64,000 bases of DNA, from NCBI RefSeq assembly GCF_014831675.1, contig NZ_VJXY01000004.1, positions 1 through 64,000 on the forward strand. The letters run 5' to 3'. The notes under the pieces were generated by a model. That model did not search any database and was not told where the DNA came from. It worked only from the letters and a program-made list of their open reading frames with translations. The stretch is from Komarekiella delphini-convector SJRDD-AB1 (GTDB lineage Bacteria; Cyanobacteriota; Cyanobacteriia; Cyanobacteriales; Nostocaceae). This document shows positions 34,580 to 43,666 of this stretch, in pieces. The position numbers and the translations under genes are program-made. Within the stretch, counting starts at the first letter, position 1, and each line of letters opens with the position of its first letter.

Positions 34580-36664
34580 ATGCGTCTATTCCCCGTATTG
34601 GTAGCAGTAGTGACAATTGCAATTCCTTTAAGCGAATGCAAGAATGCAAATGCACAAACTGCTGACAGTTTAAAACAGACAACAAAGGTTTTTACACCAA
34701 CAATTAATCAGCAACTCAAAAAAGACTCCGACACCACTCTCTCTCAAAAGAATACCAATCCACCTGCGACAATACCCGTATTTCCCACAAGTCCAGGAAA
34801 TACTCAAATCAACAAAGCCCCAGAAGTAACTGAATTGCGCGTGCTGGTGTCGGAAGTAGTTGTCAGACCTCAAGCAGGACAACTAACACCAGAACTAGAA
34901 AACCAAGTTTACAAAGTCATTCGTACCCAAGCAGGACGAACTACAACCCGCTCCCAGCTGCAAAAAGATATTAACGCTATATTTAGTACTGGTTTCTTCT
35001 CCAATGTTCAAGCAATGCCAGAAGATACTCCCTTGGGAGTAAAAGTAAGCTTTGTAGTGCAGCCTAACCCCATTCTGACCAAGGTAGAAGTGCAAGCTAA
35101 TCCTGGCACAGGTGTTCCCTCTGCATTACCTACTAATGCTGTAGATGAAGTCTTTCGTGAGCAGTATGGCAGAATCTTGAATTTGCGCGACTTACAGGAG
35201 AGTATCAAGCAATTAACTAAGCGGTATCAAGACCAGGGTTACGTGCTAGCCAACGTGATTGGAACACCGCAAGTTTCTGAAAACGGAGTTGTCACCCTGC
35301 AAGTAGCAGAAGGAGTAGTGGAGAATATTAGAGTCCGGTTCCGCAATCAAGAAGGTCAAGAGACAAACGAAAAGGGACAACCAATACGAGGTCGGACACA
35401 GGAGTATATCATTCAGCGCGAATTAGAGTTGAAGCCGGGACAAGTATTCAACCGTAATACTGTGCAAAAAGACTTGCAACGGGTGTATGGACTAGGGCTA
35501 TTTGAAGATGTAAATGTCTCCCTTGACCCTAGTGCTGACCCCAGCAAAGTAGATGTAGTAGTGAATGTGGCCGAACGCAGTGGCGGTTCAGTTGCTGTTG
35601 GAGGTGGCATTAGTTCTGCTAGTGGACTGTATGGCACTGTTAGTTATCAGCAGCATAACCTAAACGGAAGAAACCAAAAATTAGGTGCAGAAGTACAGGT
35701 GGGACAGAGGGATTTGCTGTTTGACTTACGATTTACAGATCCCTGGATTGCGGGAGATCCTTATCGGACTTCTTACACCACTAATCTTTTTCGTCGTAGC
35801 TCCATTTCGTTGATTTTTGATGGCAAAAATAATGATATTAAGACCTTTGAAGCAGGGAAAACGAATGGCGATCGCCCCCGTGTCCTCCGTCTAGGTGGCG
35901 GTGTCACCTTTACCCGTCCCCTCAGCAATAATCCTTACAAAAATTCTGAATGGACGGCTTCAGCAGGTTTGCAATATCAACGAGTTTCCACCCGTGATGC
36001 CAATGGCAACATCAGAAAAGAAGGAACCGTGTTCAAGAATGGAGTAGCTACTGAACTAGTTCCACTTAGCAAGTCTGGGCAAGGTGAAGACGATTTGCTG
36101 TTGTTGCAACTAGGGGTACAACGCGATCGCCGTAATAATCCCTTACAACCCTCTAGCGGTTCGTATCTCCGCTTCGGAGTCGATCAGTCAGTACCAATAG
36201 GACTAGGCAATATTTTTCTCACCAGGTTACGAGGTAACTATAGCCAATATTTCCCTGTCAACTTTATTAACCTGACAAAAGGCCCACAAACCTTAGCATT
36301 TAACTTGCAGGGTGGAACTATCCTTGGTGACTTGCCTCCTTACGAAGCCTTTATCCTTGGTGGTAGTAACTCCGTCCGGGGTTATCAAGAAGGAGGATTA
36401 GGTAGTGGACGTAGTTACATACAAGCATCTGCTGAGTATCGCTTCCCCATTTTTTCAGTCGTCAGTGGCGCACTATTTTTTGATGTTGGTAGTGATTTCG
36501 GAAGTAATACCAAGTCAGCTGAGGTACTGAACAAAAATGGTAGTGGCTACGGTTATGGTCTTGGTGTGCGCGTACAATCGCCACTAGGGCCAATTCGCAT
36601 TGACTACGGCATCAATGGCGATGGTGACAATCGCATTAATTTTGGGATTGGTGAAAGGTTTTAG
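34580..36664 (+). CDS. Omp85/BamA-family outer membrane protein
   Basis: Outer-membrane beta-barrel assembly protein of 694 residues, like cyanobacterial Omp85 and plastid Toc75. After a signal peptide and a Thr/Pro/Gln-rich linker come three POTRA domains: VLVSEVVVRPQAGQLTPELENQVYKVI, LTKVEVQANPGTG and ENIRVRFRNQEGQ, with YQDQGYVLANV and YGLGLFEDVNVSL as domain ends. The barrel starts near 340 (GGSVAVGGGISSASGLYG) and includes the lid-loop motif LGGSNSVRGYQEGGLG and the family C-terminus (LGPIRIDYGINGDGDNRINFGIGERF). The final Phe is the usual outer-membrane signal. Chromosomes usually carry their own copies, so this is probably an accessory paralogue induced through Box B. Confidence 0.93.
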   Translation: MRLFPVLVAVVTIAIPLSECKNANAQTADSLKQTTKVFTPTINQQLKKDSDTTLSQKNTNPPATIPVFPTSPGNTQINKAPEVTELRVLVSEVVVRPQAGQLTPELENQVYKVIRTQAGRTTTRSQLQKDINAIFSTGFFSNVQAMPEDTPLGVKVSFVVQPNPILTKVEVQANPGTGVPSALPTNAVDEVFREQYGRILNLRDLQESIKQLTKRYQDQGYVLANVIGTPQVSENGVVTLQVAEGVVENIRVRFRNQEGQETNEKGQPIRGRTQEYIIQRELELKPGQVFNRNTVQKDLQRVYGLGLFEDVNVSLDPSADPSKVDVVVNVAERSGGSVAVGGGISSASGLYGTVSYQQHNLNGRNQKLGAEVQVGQRDLLFDLRFTDPWIAGDPYRTSYTTNLFRRSSISLIFDGKNNDIKTFEAGKTNGDRPRVLRLGGGVTFTRPLSNNPYKNSEWTASAGLQYQRVSTRDANGNIRKEGTVFKNGVATELVPLSKSGQGEDDLLLLQLGVQRDRRNNPLQPSSGSYLRFGVDQSVPIGLGNIFLTRLRGNYSQYFPVNFINLTKGPQTLAFNLQGGTILGDLPPYEAFILGGSNSVRGYQEGGLGSGRSYIQASAEYRFPIFSVVSGALFFDVGSDFGSNTKSAEVLNKNGSGYGYGLGVRVQSPLGPIRIDYGINGDGDNRINFGIGERF

Positions 36665-36669
36665 GTTTT

Positions 36670-36715
36670 CAGCAGTCAGTGTAAACAATACATTTTTACT
36701 GACTGCTGATTATTT
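36670..36715 (+). terminator. Intrinsic terminator after Omp85
   Basis: CAGCAGTCAGT (36670-36680) pairs with ACTGACTGCTG (36698-36708), followed by ATTATTTTATTT, 6 nt after the Omp85 stop codon. Confidence 0.75.
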
Positions 36716-36793
36716 TATTTGAGTTTATCCTTGCTTGCAAGCTCAAGTTTTCGATGAAGGGAATACCTCATTGAAAAAAATAATAACCAAACT

Positions 36794-36887
36794 AATACCA
36801 AGTTGCCAAAGTTAGTATTGTTTGGAACCAAAGTCGCTACTAGACTTGCTTGCAAGGAAATAATACGATCAAACACAACTTGGTATA
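36794..36887. repeat. Small MITE-like element with TACCAAGTTG termini
   Basis: AATACCAAGTTG on the left and CAACTTGGTATA on the right bound a 94-bp segment with no gene. The termini match those of 33696-33871. The rest of 36716-37006 holds nothing I can support; a 76-residue minus-strand ORF there has no recognisable features. Confidence 0.5.
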
Positions 36888-37006
36888 AGAACCTAATTTC
36901 GAGACTAAGTTTATAAAGCACGGCGAATGTCAGTAGACAAACCAAAAATAAGCGAATAAAGGTGCTGCAAAGACCTACCTGATACCAATAGTATGGTTAG
37001 TTTAAG

Positions 37007-37480
37007 TTAGTAAATTTGTAGTCGAAATACACCAATTGGGATATCTGCATTCATCCCTACAAACCTGACAGAAACCGGATAAAGCCAAGCATTAGAAGTT
37101 CCTGAAATTAAAACACGATTGAGAACAATATTGAGTTCAGTTCCAGGAGCTACCTGTTGAGGAAAAACAGTTGTAATAGTTCTGCCATTGACAGTAATAT
37201 TAGCAGCTATCTTTTGACCAAACTGGTTAGATAATTCAATATCATTCCTTACAGTTACACCTTTAGGTACAGCAATAGTCATCTGGGATAAAGCTCTACT
37301 ATCTTGAGGAATTTCTAGCTTGAAAGAATCTCTGACAATTTTCGCTTTATTTTGAGGAAATTGCACTGCTCCAACAACGTCAGGAAATCCGCTATTTTTC
37401 ATCGTGGTTGTGCCATAAGCAGCAGATGACAAAGATGCGATAGTTAAAGTTAATGCAACAGCATGAATTAGCTTTTTCAT
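37007..37480 (-). CDS. DUF2808 secreted protein, copy 2
   Basis: Exported protein of 157 residues. A signal peptide (ALTLTIASLSSAAYG) precedes the DUF2808 core: FPDVVGAVQFPQNKAKIVRDSFKLEIPQDSRALSQMTIAVP, VAPGTELNIVLNRVLIS and the end VRFVGMNADIPIGVFRLQIY, closely matching the copy at 4217. That copy is under Box A; this one has two tandem Box B promoters, at 37530 and 37745, so the duplicates appear to have been split between the two regulons. Confidence 0.88.
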   Translation of the reverse strand: MKKLIHAVALTLTIASLSSAAYGTTTMKNSGFPDVVGAVQFPQNKAKIVRDSFKLEIPQDSRALSQMTIAVPKGVTVRNDIELSNQFGQKIAANITVNGRTITTVFPQQVAPGTELNIVLNRVLISGTSNAWLYPVSVRFVGMNADIPIGVFRLQIY

Positions 37481-37514
37481 GTCAATCTTCCTTTAAAATA
37501 TAGTGAGCAAGTTT

Positions 37515-37547
37515 ACTCTAAATGACAAAAGTTAAGAACTTGGTAAG
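37515..37547 (-). promoter_or_regulatory. Box B promoter proximal to DUF2808 copy 2
   Basis: Minus strand CTTACCA-AGTT-CTTAACT (37547-37530), 9 nt, TAGAGT (37520-37515), start codon 35 nt on. Confidence 0.78.
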
Positions 37548-37729
37548 TTAGTAAAATGTTAATGCTACTGTATAATTTCTTTGGAATCAGCTTTTTATAT
37601 CGTTAGAGATAAAAGTAGGAAATTTCCAAGAATAAATGGATGTTGAGTTATGTTTTTTAAGCACTGTTCAATAGCACAACTAAAACTCAAGTTTATGGTT
37701 ATTAGTTAATAACTTTTAGTAAGTACTCC

Positions 37730-37762
37730 ACTTTACCTACTAAAAGTCAAGAACTCTAAAAG
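37730..37762 (-). promoter_or_regulatory. Second, distal Box B promoter toward DUF2808 copy 2
   Basis: Minus strand CTTTTAG-AGTT-CTTGACT (37762-37745), 9 nt, TAAAGT (37735-37730). It is 215 nt upstream of the proximal copy and divergent from the copy at 37802. I see no gene in 37548-37729. Confidence 0.75.
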
Positions 37763-37801
37763 ATGTACCTAAATGTGTTAAGAAATTCAACAAGAACTAA
37801 T

Positions 37802-37834
37802 CTTTCCAAGTTCTTGATTTTTCTAATCTAAAGT
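37802..37834 (+). promoter_or_regulatory. Box B promoter upstream of the hybrid kinase
   Basis: Plus strand CTTTCCA-AGTT-CTTGATT (37802-37819), 9 nt, TAAAGT (37829-37834). The kinase start is about 270 nt further. Just below the promoter, 37852-37992 can be read as LISVAAILGMKSLTMYASGG and on to a stop, resembling a decayed leader of the small secreted proteins; it ends inside a TACCAAGTT repeat end. Confidence 0.75.
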
Positions 37835-38100
37835 TAAATCAAGGTTTAAGCTTGATATCTGTAGCAGCTATATTAGGTATGAAAAGTTTAACGATGTACG
37901 CAAGTGGAGGCTTTGCACAATATTTAGTATGTCAAAAACAAAATAAGAGAACGTCACAAGATTGGCAAATAATTGTCATACCAAGTTTTTAATATACACA
38001 GGTTAGAAGGACATAGGATAAGGTAGATTAGAAAACTGTAGCTTTAAAAAGTATATGCACGAATGACGTAGATAGCATTAGTAAAATATTAGGATTGAGC

Positions 38101-40167
38101 ATGGCTTATTTGATCAATCTCTTGCCGATTAGACAACTTTATCACCTGAGTCGCGATCGCTTAACTCGCTATATTGTCGCAGTTATATCAGTTGTAGTCG
38201 CGCTACTGCTGACACTGTTGCTACAATCTCTGGTAAAATCAACAGTTTTCTCTCTATTTTTTGCTGCTGTAACTTTTAGTGCTTGGTATGGTGGCTTAGG
38301 AGCAGGATTACTTGCAACTATTTTGTCAGTTTTAGCTAGCAACTTTTTCTTAACACCTGTAGCTGATAATTTAGTACTTCGGCACGGTGCGAATCTTCTA
38401 CATTTGGTCTTATTTAGTATAGTTGCGTTGCTCGTTAGTTCGCTTAATGCTGCACTTCGAGTTGCTCGACAACGAGCCGAAGCAAATTTAGCCAAACTTC
38501 AACTTAGTGAGGAACGGTATCGTCATATTGTCGATACTGCTTATGAAGGTATCTGGTTATTGAATGCCCATTTGCGAACTGAATACGTTAATCAGCGACT
38601 AGCTGAAATGTTGGGTTATCGTATTGAAGACATGAGCGATCGCTCTTTTAATGAGTTGATGACTGAAACGGTTGGGAATGAAGTTGAAGCAATCTTGGCA
38701 CAATGGCAGCAAGGCAGAAGACAACGATTTGATTGTCGTTTTAGTACTCAAGATGGCTCTAATTTGTGGGTAATTGCTTCTACCACGCCAATTTTTACTG
38801 ATCGGGGTGATTTTAACGGCGTGCTATTAATGTTATCTGATATTACCGAGCGTCAGCTAGCAGAAGTAGAAAGGAACCAGTTACTAGAGCGAGAGCAGTC
38901 TGCACGAGCAGAAGCGGAAGCCGCAAATCGTAGTAAAGATGAATTTCTCGCAATCCTTTCTCATGAATTGCGATCGCCCCTCAACCCTATTCTAGGTTGG
39001 GCAGAGATACTGCAAAGCAAAAAATTAGATCAAGAGACTACTAATTACGCTCTTAAAACTATTGAACGTAATGCCAAATTGCAAACTAAATTAATTGAAG
39101 ACCTACTAGATGTATCTCGGATTATTCAAGATAAAATAATTCTAGATCTGTATCCAATAAATTTGGTATCTACTATTGAGTCAGCAATAGAGATGGTGCG
39201 ATTACTAGCTGAAGAAAAAGCAATATTTATATCATTTTCAACTATAGATTTAGAAAACAGAAATGAATTACTAAATTCTCATACTGGTTCATCATTAAAT
39301 AATTTCAACACTTCCTCTAAAAAATATTACGTTTTAGGTGACTCCAAACGTTTACACCAAATCATGTATAATTTGCTGTCTAATGCGATCAAATTTACAC
39401 TACAAGGAGGTCGCGTAGATATTGAGTTATCTATAATTAGTCTTTCAGAAAATTATGAGTTAGCAGACTCAACACAAAAATTCGCTCAAATTCAGGTGAA
39501 AGATACAGGTATAGGTATCAAGCCTGAGTTTATACCTCATGTTTTTGAATCTTTTCGCCAAGCAGATAACGCTACAACGAGGAATTTTGGTGGGCTAGGT
39601 TTGGGACTAGCAATTGTTCGCCACTTAGTAGAACTTCACAGTGGTACTGTTGAAGCTCAAAGCATGGGAGAAGGACAAGGCGCAACTTTCATTGTCAGAC
39701 TACCACTTCTACAAGATAGAGAAGAGATAGAGAAAAATCATAATTCAAAAGCCCTTTCACATTTGACTTGTGCTTCATCACTTTTAGCAGGCTTAAAAGT
39801 TTTAGTAGTAGATGATGAACCTGATATTCGAGAGTTGCTTGTTTTTATCCTAGAACAACACGGGATGCACGTCTCTACAGCTGCATCGGCTGAACAAGCA
39901 TTACAAATTCTGGCAAATTCAGAGCAAGATTTACTCATCAGCGATATTGGTATGCCAAATGTAAATGGTTATATGCTGATGCAGGAAATTAGAGCGAGTG
40001 AAGTGAGACAATGTAGCCAGATTTTGGCGATCGCTTTAAGTGGTTATACTCGTGAATTAGATAAAAAACAGGCGCAGTCAGCAGGTTTTCAAAAAAGTTT
40101 AGCTAAACCTGTAGAACAAGCTGAGTTAATTGCAGCTATTGCAAATCTCACAGGGCGGAGTTTTTAA
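38101..40167 (+). CDS. Hybrid sensor kinase with DUF4118, PAS, HisKA, ATPase and receiver domains
   Basis: Membrane-bound hybrid histidine kinase of about 688 residues; the ATG at 38101 is preferred over the TTG at 38095. Four N-terminal helices form a KdpD-like DUF4118 module (GGLGAGLLATILSVLASNFFLTP). A short coiled coil leads to a PAS domain (ERYRHIVDTAYEGIWLLNAHLRTEYVNQRLAEMLGY), then HisKA FLAILSHELRSPLNPILGW, N-box LLSNAIKFT, G1 DTGIGIKPEF and G2 GGLGLGLAIVRHL. A C-terminal receiver has VVDDEPDIRELL, acceptor Asp in LISDIGMPNVNGY and Lys in KSLAKPVEQ. No HPt domain is present. It is the only kinase gene here preceded by its own Box B promoter without an adjacent regulator. Confidence 0.92.
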   Translation: MAYLINLLPIRQLYHLSRDRLTRYIVAVISVVVALLLTLLLQSLVKSTVFSLFFAAVTFSAWYGGLGAGLLATILSVLASNFFLTPVADNLVLRHGANLLHLVLFSIVALLVSSLNAALRVARQRAEANLAKLQLSEERYRHIVDTAYEGIWLLNAHLRTEYVNQRLAEMLGYRIEDMSDRSFNELMTETVGNEVEAILAQWQQGRRQRFDCRFSTQDGSNLWVIASTTPIFTDRGDFNGVLLMLSDITERQLAEVERNQLLEREQSARAEAEAANRSKDEFLAILSHELRSPLNPILGWAEILQSKKLDQETTNYALKTIERNAKLQTKLIEDLLDVSRIIQDKIILDLYPINLVSTIESAIEMVRLLAEEKAIFISFSTIDLENRNELLNSHTGSSLNNFNTSSKKYYVLGDSKRLHQIMYNLLSNAIKFTLQGGRVDIELSIISLSENYELADSTQKFAQIQVKDTGIGIKPEFIPHVFESFRQADNATTRNFGGLGLGLAIVRHLVELHSGTVEAQSMGEGQGATFIVRLPLLQDREEIEKNHNSKALSHLTCASSLLAGLKVLVVDDEPDIRELLVFILEQHGMHVSTAASAEQALQILANSEQDLLISDIGMPNVNGYMLMQEIRASEVRQCSQILAIALSGYTRELDKKQAQSAGFQKSLAKPVEQAELIAAIANLTGRSF

Positions 40168-40381
40168 GATTGATTGGGTTTAGACTGACTTTACCTGAGG
40201 AATGGGCTACGCCTTGCTATGAGCGATGCTTCCGGCAACATAACGCACTTTAAATATAGTTGAATCCTACTAAGCACACTGAAGATTCAGTTTAATTCAC
40301 AGACAGTTTTTAAACTACCCATTCATCTCCTACCATACCTGCAAAATTGACAGTGAGATGAATGAGCCTTTTCAAATAAAT

Positions 40382-41125
40382 CTACTGTTGAAATACTTTT
40401 CGGAGATTATTGACTTCACCTTGTACAGGTGCGGCAAGCAGACTATATTCAGTAGGAGAGCTAGCTGTCTCAACTAAAGCAACTAGTGTATCGTCAAACT
40501 TCTGTAATTGAGGTGAACCGCCGTGAGATTGGATTGCAGGACGTAAAGCTTCCCAAGTCTCTCGAATTTTACCAGCAACATTTTTTAATCTAGCTGTATT
40601 CTCATCGGCTGCCCAAATTTCCAGTTCACGACCATAGTAGTCGAGCATTGCAACCTCCAAAGGCATCTTAGGTTCTAACTGCATTGCTAGTTGAGCAGCG
40701 ATCGCACTAACTTGGTTAGCATCGCACATCGCTTGATGGTTCTTTGCTGCAACCGTACTTTGCAAAACAGTAATACTTGAGTCAAGCTTGGCTAAGTTGA
40801 CATCGGTTCTTCCCTTTTGTGTTTTGAGGCTATCTGATACAGCTTTGAGTAGCGATAAATGGTGTTTTGCTTCTGTCCAATTGTTGGTTTTAATCAGGTT
40901 ATAGATAGTCTTGCTATATTCGCCAATTTGATTTAGAGTTACTACTTGTTCATCTTTGCTCACTATTGCAAATACTTTTTTACCATTAACATCATCATTA
41001 CTGTCACTAACTTCTATAGGGACACTAATCGGTGATGGAGATGCGTAAACTGATTGTACTGATAAACTTAAACTCAAAGTTCCAACCAAACTAGCTTTCA
41101 AAATAAGCTTGATAACAGATTTCAT
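40382..41125 (-). CDS. Secreted protein of unknown family, copy 2
   Basis: Exported protein of 247 residues with a signal peptide (LILKASLVGTLSLSLSVQSVYAS). The mature part parallels the 31804 protein: LNQIGEYSKTIYNLIKTNNWTEAKHHLSLL, CDANQVSAIAAQLAMQLEPKMPLEVAMLDYYGRELEIWAADENTARL and SHGGSPQLQKFDDTLVALVETA. The conserved Tyr-Tyr-Gly-Arg-Glu block marks a distinct family I cannot name. No Box B copy reads toward it in the 41126-41340 spacer, so its control may differ from that of copy 1. Confidence 0.75.
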   Translation of the reverse strand: MKSVIKLILKASLVGTLSLSLSVQSVYASPSPISVPIEVSDSNDDVNGKKVFAIVSKDEQVVTLNQIGEYSKTIYNLIKTNNWTEAKHHLSLLKAVSDSLKTQKGRTDVNLAKLDSSITVLQSTVAAKNHQAMCDANQVSAIAAQLAMQLEPKMPLEVAMLDYYGRELEIWAADENTARLKNVAGKIRETWEALRPAIQSHGGSPQLQKFDDTLVALVETASSPTEYSLLAAPVQGEVNNLRKVFQQ

Positions 41126-41352
41126 GCTAAAACCTCCATGACTGTGGTTTTGTGACTTTGCTCTGTATCTATCACCAGCAAAGCACTTTAGGAATTGCTT
41201 CCTCTAGACTCTATCAGTCAGATGTGACAAATTCTTTACAAAACTATAAAAAAACAGTCACATTTTTCTCTTTATCTGATTTGCAAATGATGTTTGCAAG
41301 TTTTCACAAGTATTTCTGAAACACAAAATAATTTTTTCAAATCCTGATAAAT

Positions 41353-41385
41353 CTTTCCAACTTCTTTACTTTTACTAACTAAATT
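41353..41385 (+). promoter_or_regulatory. Box B promoter upstream of the peptidoglycan-binding protein
   Basis: Plus strand CTTTCCA-ACTT-CTTTACT (41353-41370), 9 nt, TAAATT (41380-41385). A repeat module (GGCGCAGCCTCTCGTAGAGAAG near 41435, shared with 56350) lies between the promoter and the gene. Confidence 0.75.
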
Positions 41386-41562
41386 GAAATTACAGCAGAA
41401 GTCAAAAGTCAGTTCGCGTGGGCGTTTCCGTTGGCGCAGCCTCTCGTAGAGAAGAGTAGAGTAGAAAAATGAGCTTTGTGACTGACTTTAAAACCTTGAA
41501 GATATACTTCATTAAGTTTAAATCTGTTGTAATAGATTTTCCAAACAAGGAGATACTCTCTT

Positions 41563-41994
41563 ATGACTAATAAATTTGTGAAACTTGCTTTATCTATTGC
41601 AGCCTTGAGTCCATTGTTATTCTCTTCTATAGCACCAGCTAATGCCCAAGCATCTACCGCACAAATACAAAAAACAGACGCACATCTTTCAACACAAGTG
41701 CATCCCCAAAATGTCAAGGCTACCAAAATGATGCGGGCAACCACAGCAGCTTCCAAATCAACTAAACTTATTAGTTATTCACCTCAAACAGCACCAATTC
41801 TCCGATTAGGAAGCAGAGGCAAAGCAGTAAAAGAGATTCAGGCATTCTTGAAAACACAAAAACTCTACAATGGAGCAACTGATGGAGTTTACAGTAGAAA
41901 CACACGTTCTGCCATTATTGCTTTTCAGAAGTCTCATAATTTGAAAGCTGATGGAGTTGTTGGAGTAAAAACTTGGTTTACCATAATTCATTAA
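41563..41994 (+). CDS. Secreted peptidoglycan-binding domain protein
   Basis: Exported protein of 143 residues. AAGGAG lies upstream of the ATG. A signal peptide (ALSIAALSPLLFSSIAPANA) is followed by a low-complexity linker and one PG_binding_1 domain (about 82-143): LRLGSRGKAVKEIQAFLKTQKLYNGATDGVYSRNTRSAIIAFQKSHNLKADGVVGVKTW. No catalytic domain is present, so it probably anchors to or senses the cell wall. Confidence 0.9.
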   Translation: MTNKFVKLALSIAALSPLLFSSIAPANAQASTAQIQKTDAHLSTQVHPQNVKATKMMRATTAASKSTKLISYSPQTAPILRLGSRGKAVKEIQAFLKTQKLYNGATDGVYSRNTRSAIIAFQKSHNLKADGVVGVKTWFTIIH

Positions 41995-42228
41995 TTACTT
42001 AGATAGTACAGTTTGCTTTTTAAGCATAGTTTACCAAAAGAGGGAGGAGGCGAATGTTGCTCGCTTTCTCCCCTTGCTAACAATCATTAATATTAAGTAA
42101 ATCTATTCCTAATACTTGAATATATTGACAAAATTCACACTGCCAGAAATTTACAACATATTACAACTCAATCCGCATAATACAAAAATCAGCCCATACG
42201 AGAATAAAGTGTTTTTATATCTTGATAT

Positions 42229-42927
42229 ATGGAAATCTTAATTGTTGAGGATAAATTTGAAATTTCTCGGTTAATCCAGTTTTCTTTGGAAAACGAAGGA
42301 TTTTCTTGCCATAATTGTGGTGATGGGCTTCAAGCATTCCAAATAATTCAAGAGCATAAACCGAACTTAATCATCCTCGACTTGATGATTCCTAGTCTCA
42401 ATGGACTAGAGTTGTGTGCCAGGATTCGACAAAAACCTGGTGCAAAAGACCCCTACATCTTAATGTTGACAGCTAAAAGTGAGGAAATTGATCGTATTAT
42501 TGGCTTGTCTACTGGTGCTGATGATTACTTAGTCAAACCTTTTAGCCCCAAAGAGTTAGTTGCCAGAGTTCGGGCGCTTCTGCGACGTAGCTTGCGCCAA
42601 CCAGAGCAACATCAAATTTACCGTACCCAACATTTTCTGCTCGATATAGAGCAACACTCTGCTTTGCGTCAAATGAACCCTAATTTTTCAGAAATAATAG
42701 ACTTAACAAACTTGGAATTTAACTTACTAACTGCTTTTGTTAGCTATCCCAATCGAGTTTGGAATCGCACACAACTAATAGATAAATTATGGGGTAGTGA
42801 ATTTTATGGAGATGAACGAGTAGTCGATACACTTATAGCTCGGTTACGAAAAAAGATAGAACCTGATTCAGCAAATCCTATTTTTATTAAAACAGTCACT
42901 GGTATTGGTTATAAATTTGAAGACTGA
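42229..42927 (+). CDS. Orphan OmpR-family response regulator
   Basis: DNA-binding response regulator of 232 residues. The receiver has EDKFE, phospho-acceptor Asp51 (IILDLMIPSLNG) and KPFSPKELVARVRALLRRS. The winged helix includes LTNLEFNLLTAFVSYPNRVWNRTQLIDKLWG and VDTLIARLRKKIE. No kinase gene is adjacent; the nearest is the hybrid kinase ending at 40167. It is a possible partner of that kinase or a second candidate for Box B binding. No Box A or B lies upstream. Confidence 0.9.
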   Translation: MEILIVEDKFEISRLIQFSLENEGFSCHNCGDGLQAFQIIQEHKPNLIILDLMIPSLNGLELCARIRQKPGAKDPYILMLTAKSEEIDRIIGLSTGADDYLVKPFSPKELVARVRALLRRSLRQPEQHQIYRTQHFLLDIEQHSALRQMNPNFSEIIDLTNLEFNLLTAFVSYPNRVWNRTQLIDKLWGSEFYGDERVVDTLIARLRKKIEPDSANPIFIKTVTGIGYKFED

Positions 42928-43073
42928 CCCATTTAGTAATTATATCTTGGTGAGCGATCGCACTGTTTTGTGTCTATGTATGCTAAAAAACAAGTAATTG
43001 AAACAAAGCTAACACAGTATTATCACAACTCTTAGTTACTGTGAAAATACTCAATAAACTTTGCTTGATAGTT

Positions 43074-43292
43074 ATGGATAAGTATCTCTCAATAAGCCGT
43101 TCAATTCCTATCTTGATTTTTGCTAGTTTTGGATTAATAGCAAGTCCAGATGTGGCAGTTCTAGCAGCAACTAGTAAATTTAATCCTGAATCTGACTCAT
43201 TAACTTTAAACGTTGAGTATGAAAACGAGCTTAACAACCTCAACGATACTGACGCTGCTTATGTCAGAGCCATCAGAGAACATTTTGATTAA
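43074..43292 (+). CDS. Small secreted protein, unknown function
   Basis: About 72 residues from the ATG at 43074, with a signal peptide (SIPILIFASFGLIASPDVAVLAA) and an acidic mature part of about 40 residues (SDSLTLNVEYENELNNLNDTDAAYVRAIREHF). A GTG at 43041 is an alternative start. A strong terminator follows 33 nt after the stop, supporting a real transcription unit. No family is recognised. Confidence 0.6.
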   Translation: MDKYLSISRSIPILIFASFGLIASPDVAVLAATSKFNPESDSLTLNVEYENELNNLNDTDAAYVRAIREHFD

Positions 43293-43325
43293 AATGTGAG
43301 GTCGATTGCTTAAAATTAGTTACAT

Positions 43326-43352
43326 AAGGGATGGGAATACAACCCATCCCTT
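43326..43352 (+). terminator. Intrinsic terminator after the small secreted gene
   Basis: AAGGGATGGG and CCCATCCCTT form a perfect 10-bp stem with a 7-nt loop, followed by AATTTTTC. Confidence 0.82.
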
Positions 43353-43401
43353 AATTTTTCCTATGCTAGTGGTACTAAATAAAACATTATTGACAATTAA
43401 T

Positions 43402-43434
43402 CTTTTCTAATTCTTGACTTTTATTAAATATATT
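43402..43434 (+). promoter_or_regulatory. Box B promoter, 400 nt upstream of DUF2127
   Basis: Plus strand CTTTTCT-AATT-CTTGACT (43402-43419), 9 nt, TATATT (43429-43434). The first gene downstream is DUF2127 at 43843. A long AT-rich leader with an inverted repeat lies between; no other ORF there is convincing. Confidence 0.7.
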
Positions 43435-43590
43435 GATATTACAAAAATTAAAGGCATAGATTTAAGCAACATACATCATGAATGCTTTAGTACAAAAACT
43501 GATAAACAATATATTTGATTTTGATCATCTTATCAATTGCGTATCTTGGTAGTATAAATATTATCATAAATAAATCATATATCAGGACTT

Positions 43591-43666
43591 AAACATTTTT
43601 GGGTGCAGAAACGAGCCTCAAACCCTTGTACAGCAAAGAAAATACACTAAAGGCTCAAAAATGTTT
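43591..43666. repeat. Imperfect inverted repeat in the DUF2127 leader
   Basis: AAACATTTTTG (43591-43601) pairs with CAAAAATGTTT (43656-43666), with AGCCT/AGGCT pairing inside. It may fold as a long stem-loop in the leader RNA, or be the remnant of a small mobile element. Confidence 0.45.

Noticed and set aside
36715-36945. 76-residue minus-strand ORF with hydrophobic start
   Set aside because: It overlaps the Omp85 terminator and a TACCAAGTTG element; the hydrophobic look comes from AT-rich sequence.
41215-41260. Possible Box B toward the 40382 gene
   Set aside because: Only one half-site-like sequence (TTCTTTACA) and in the wrong orientation for that gene.
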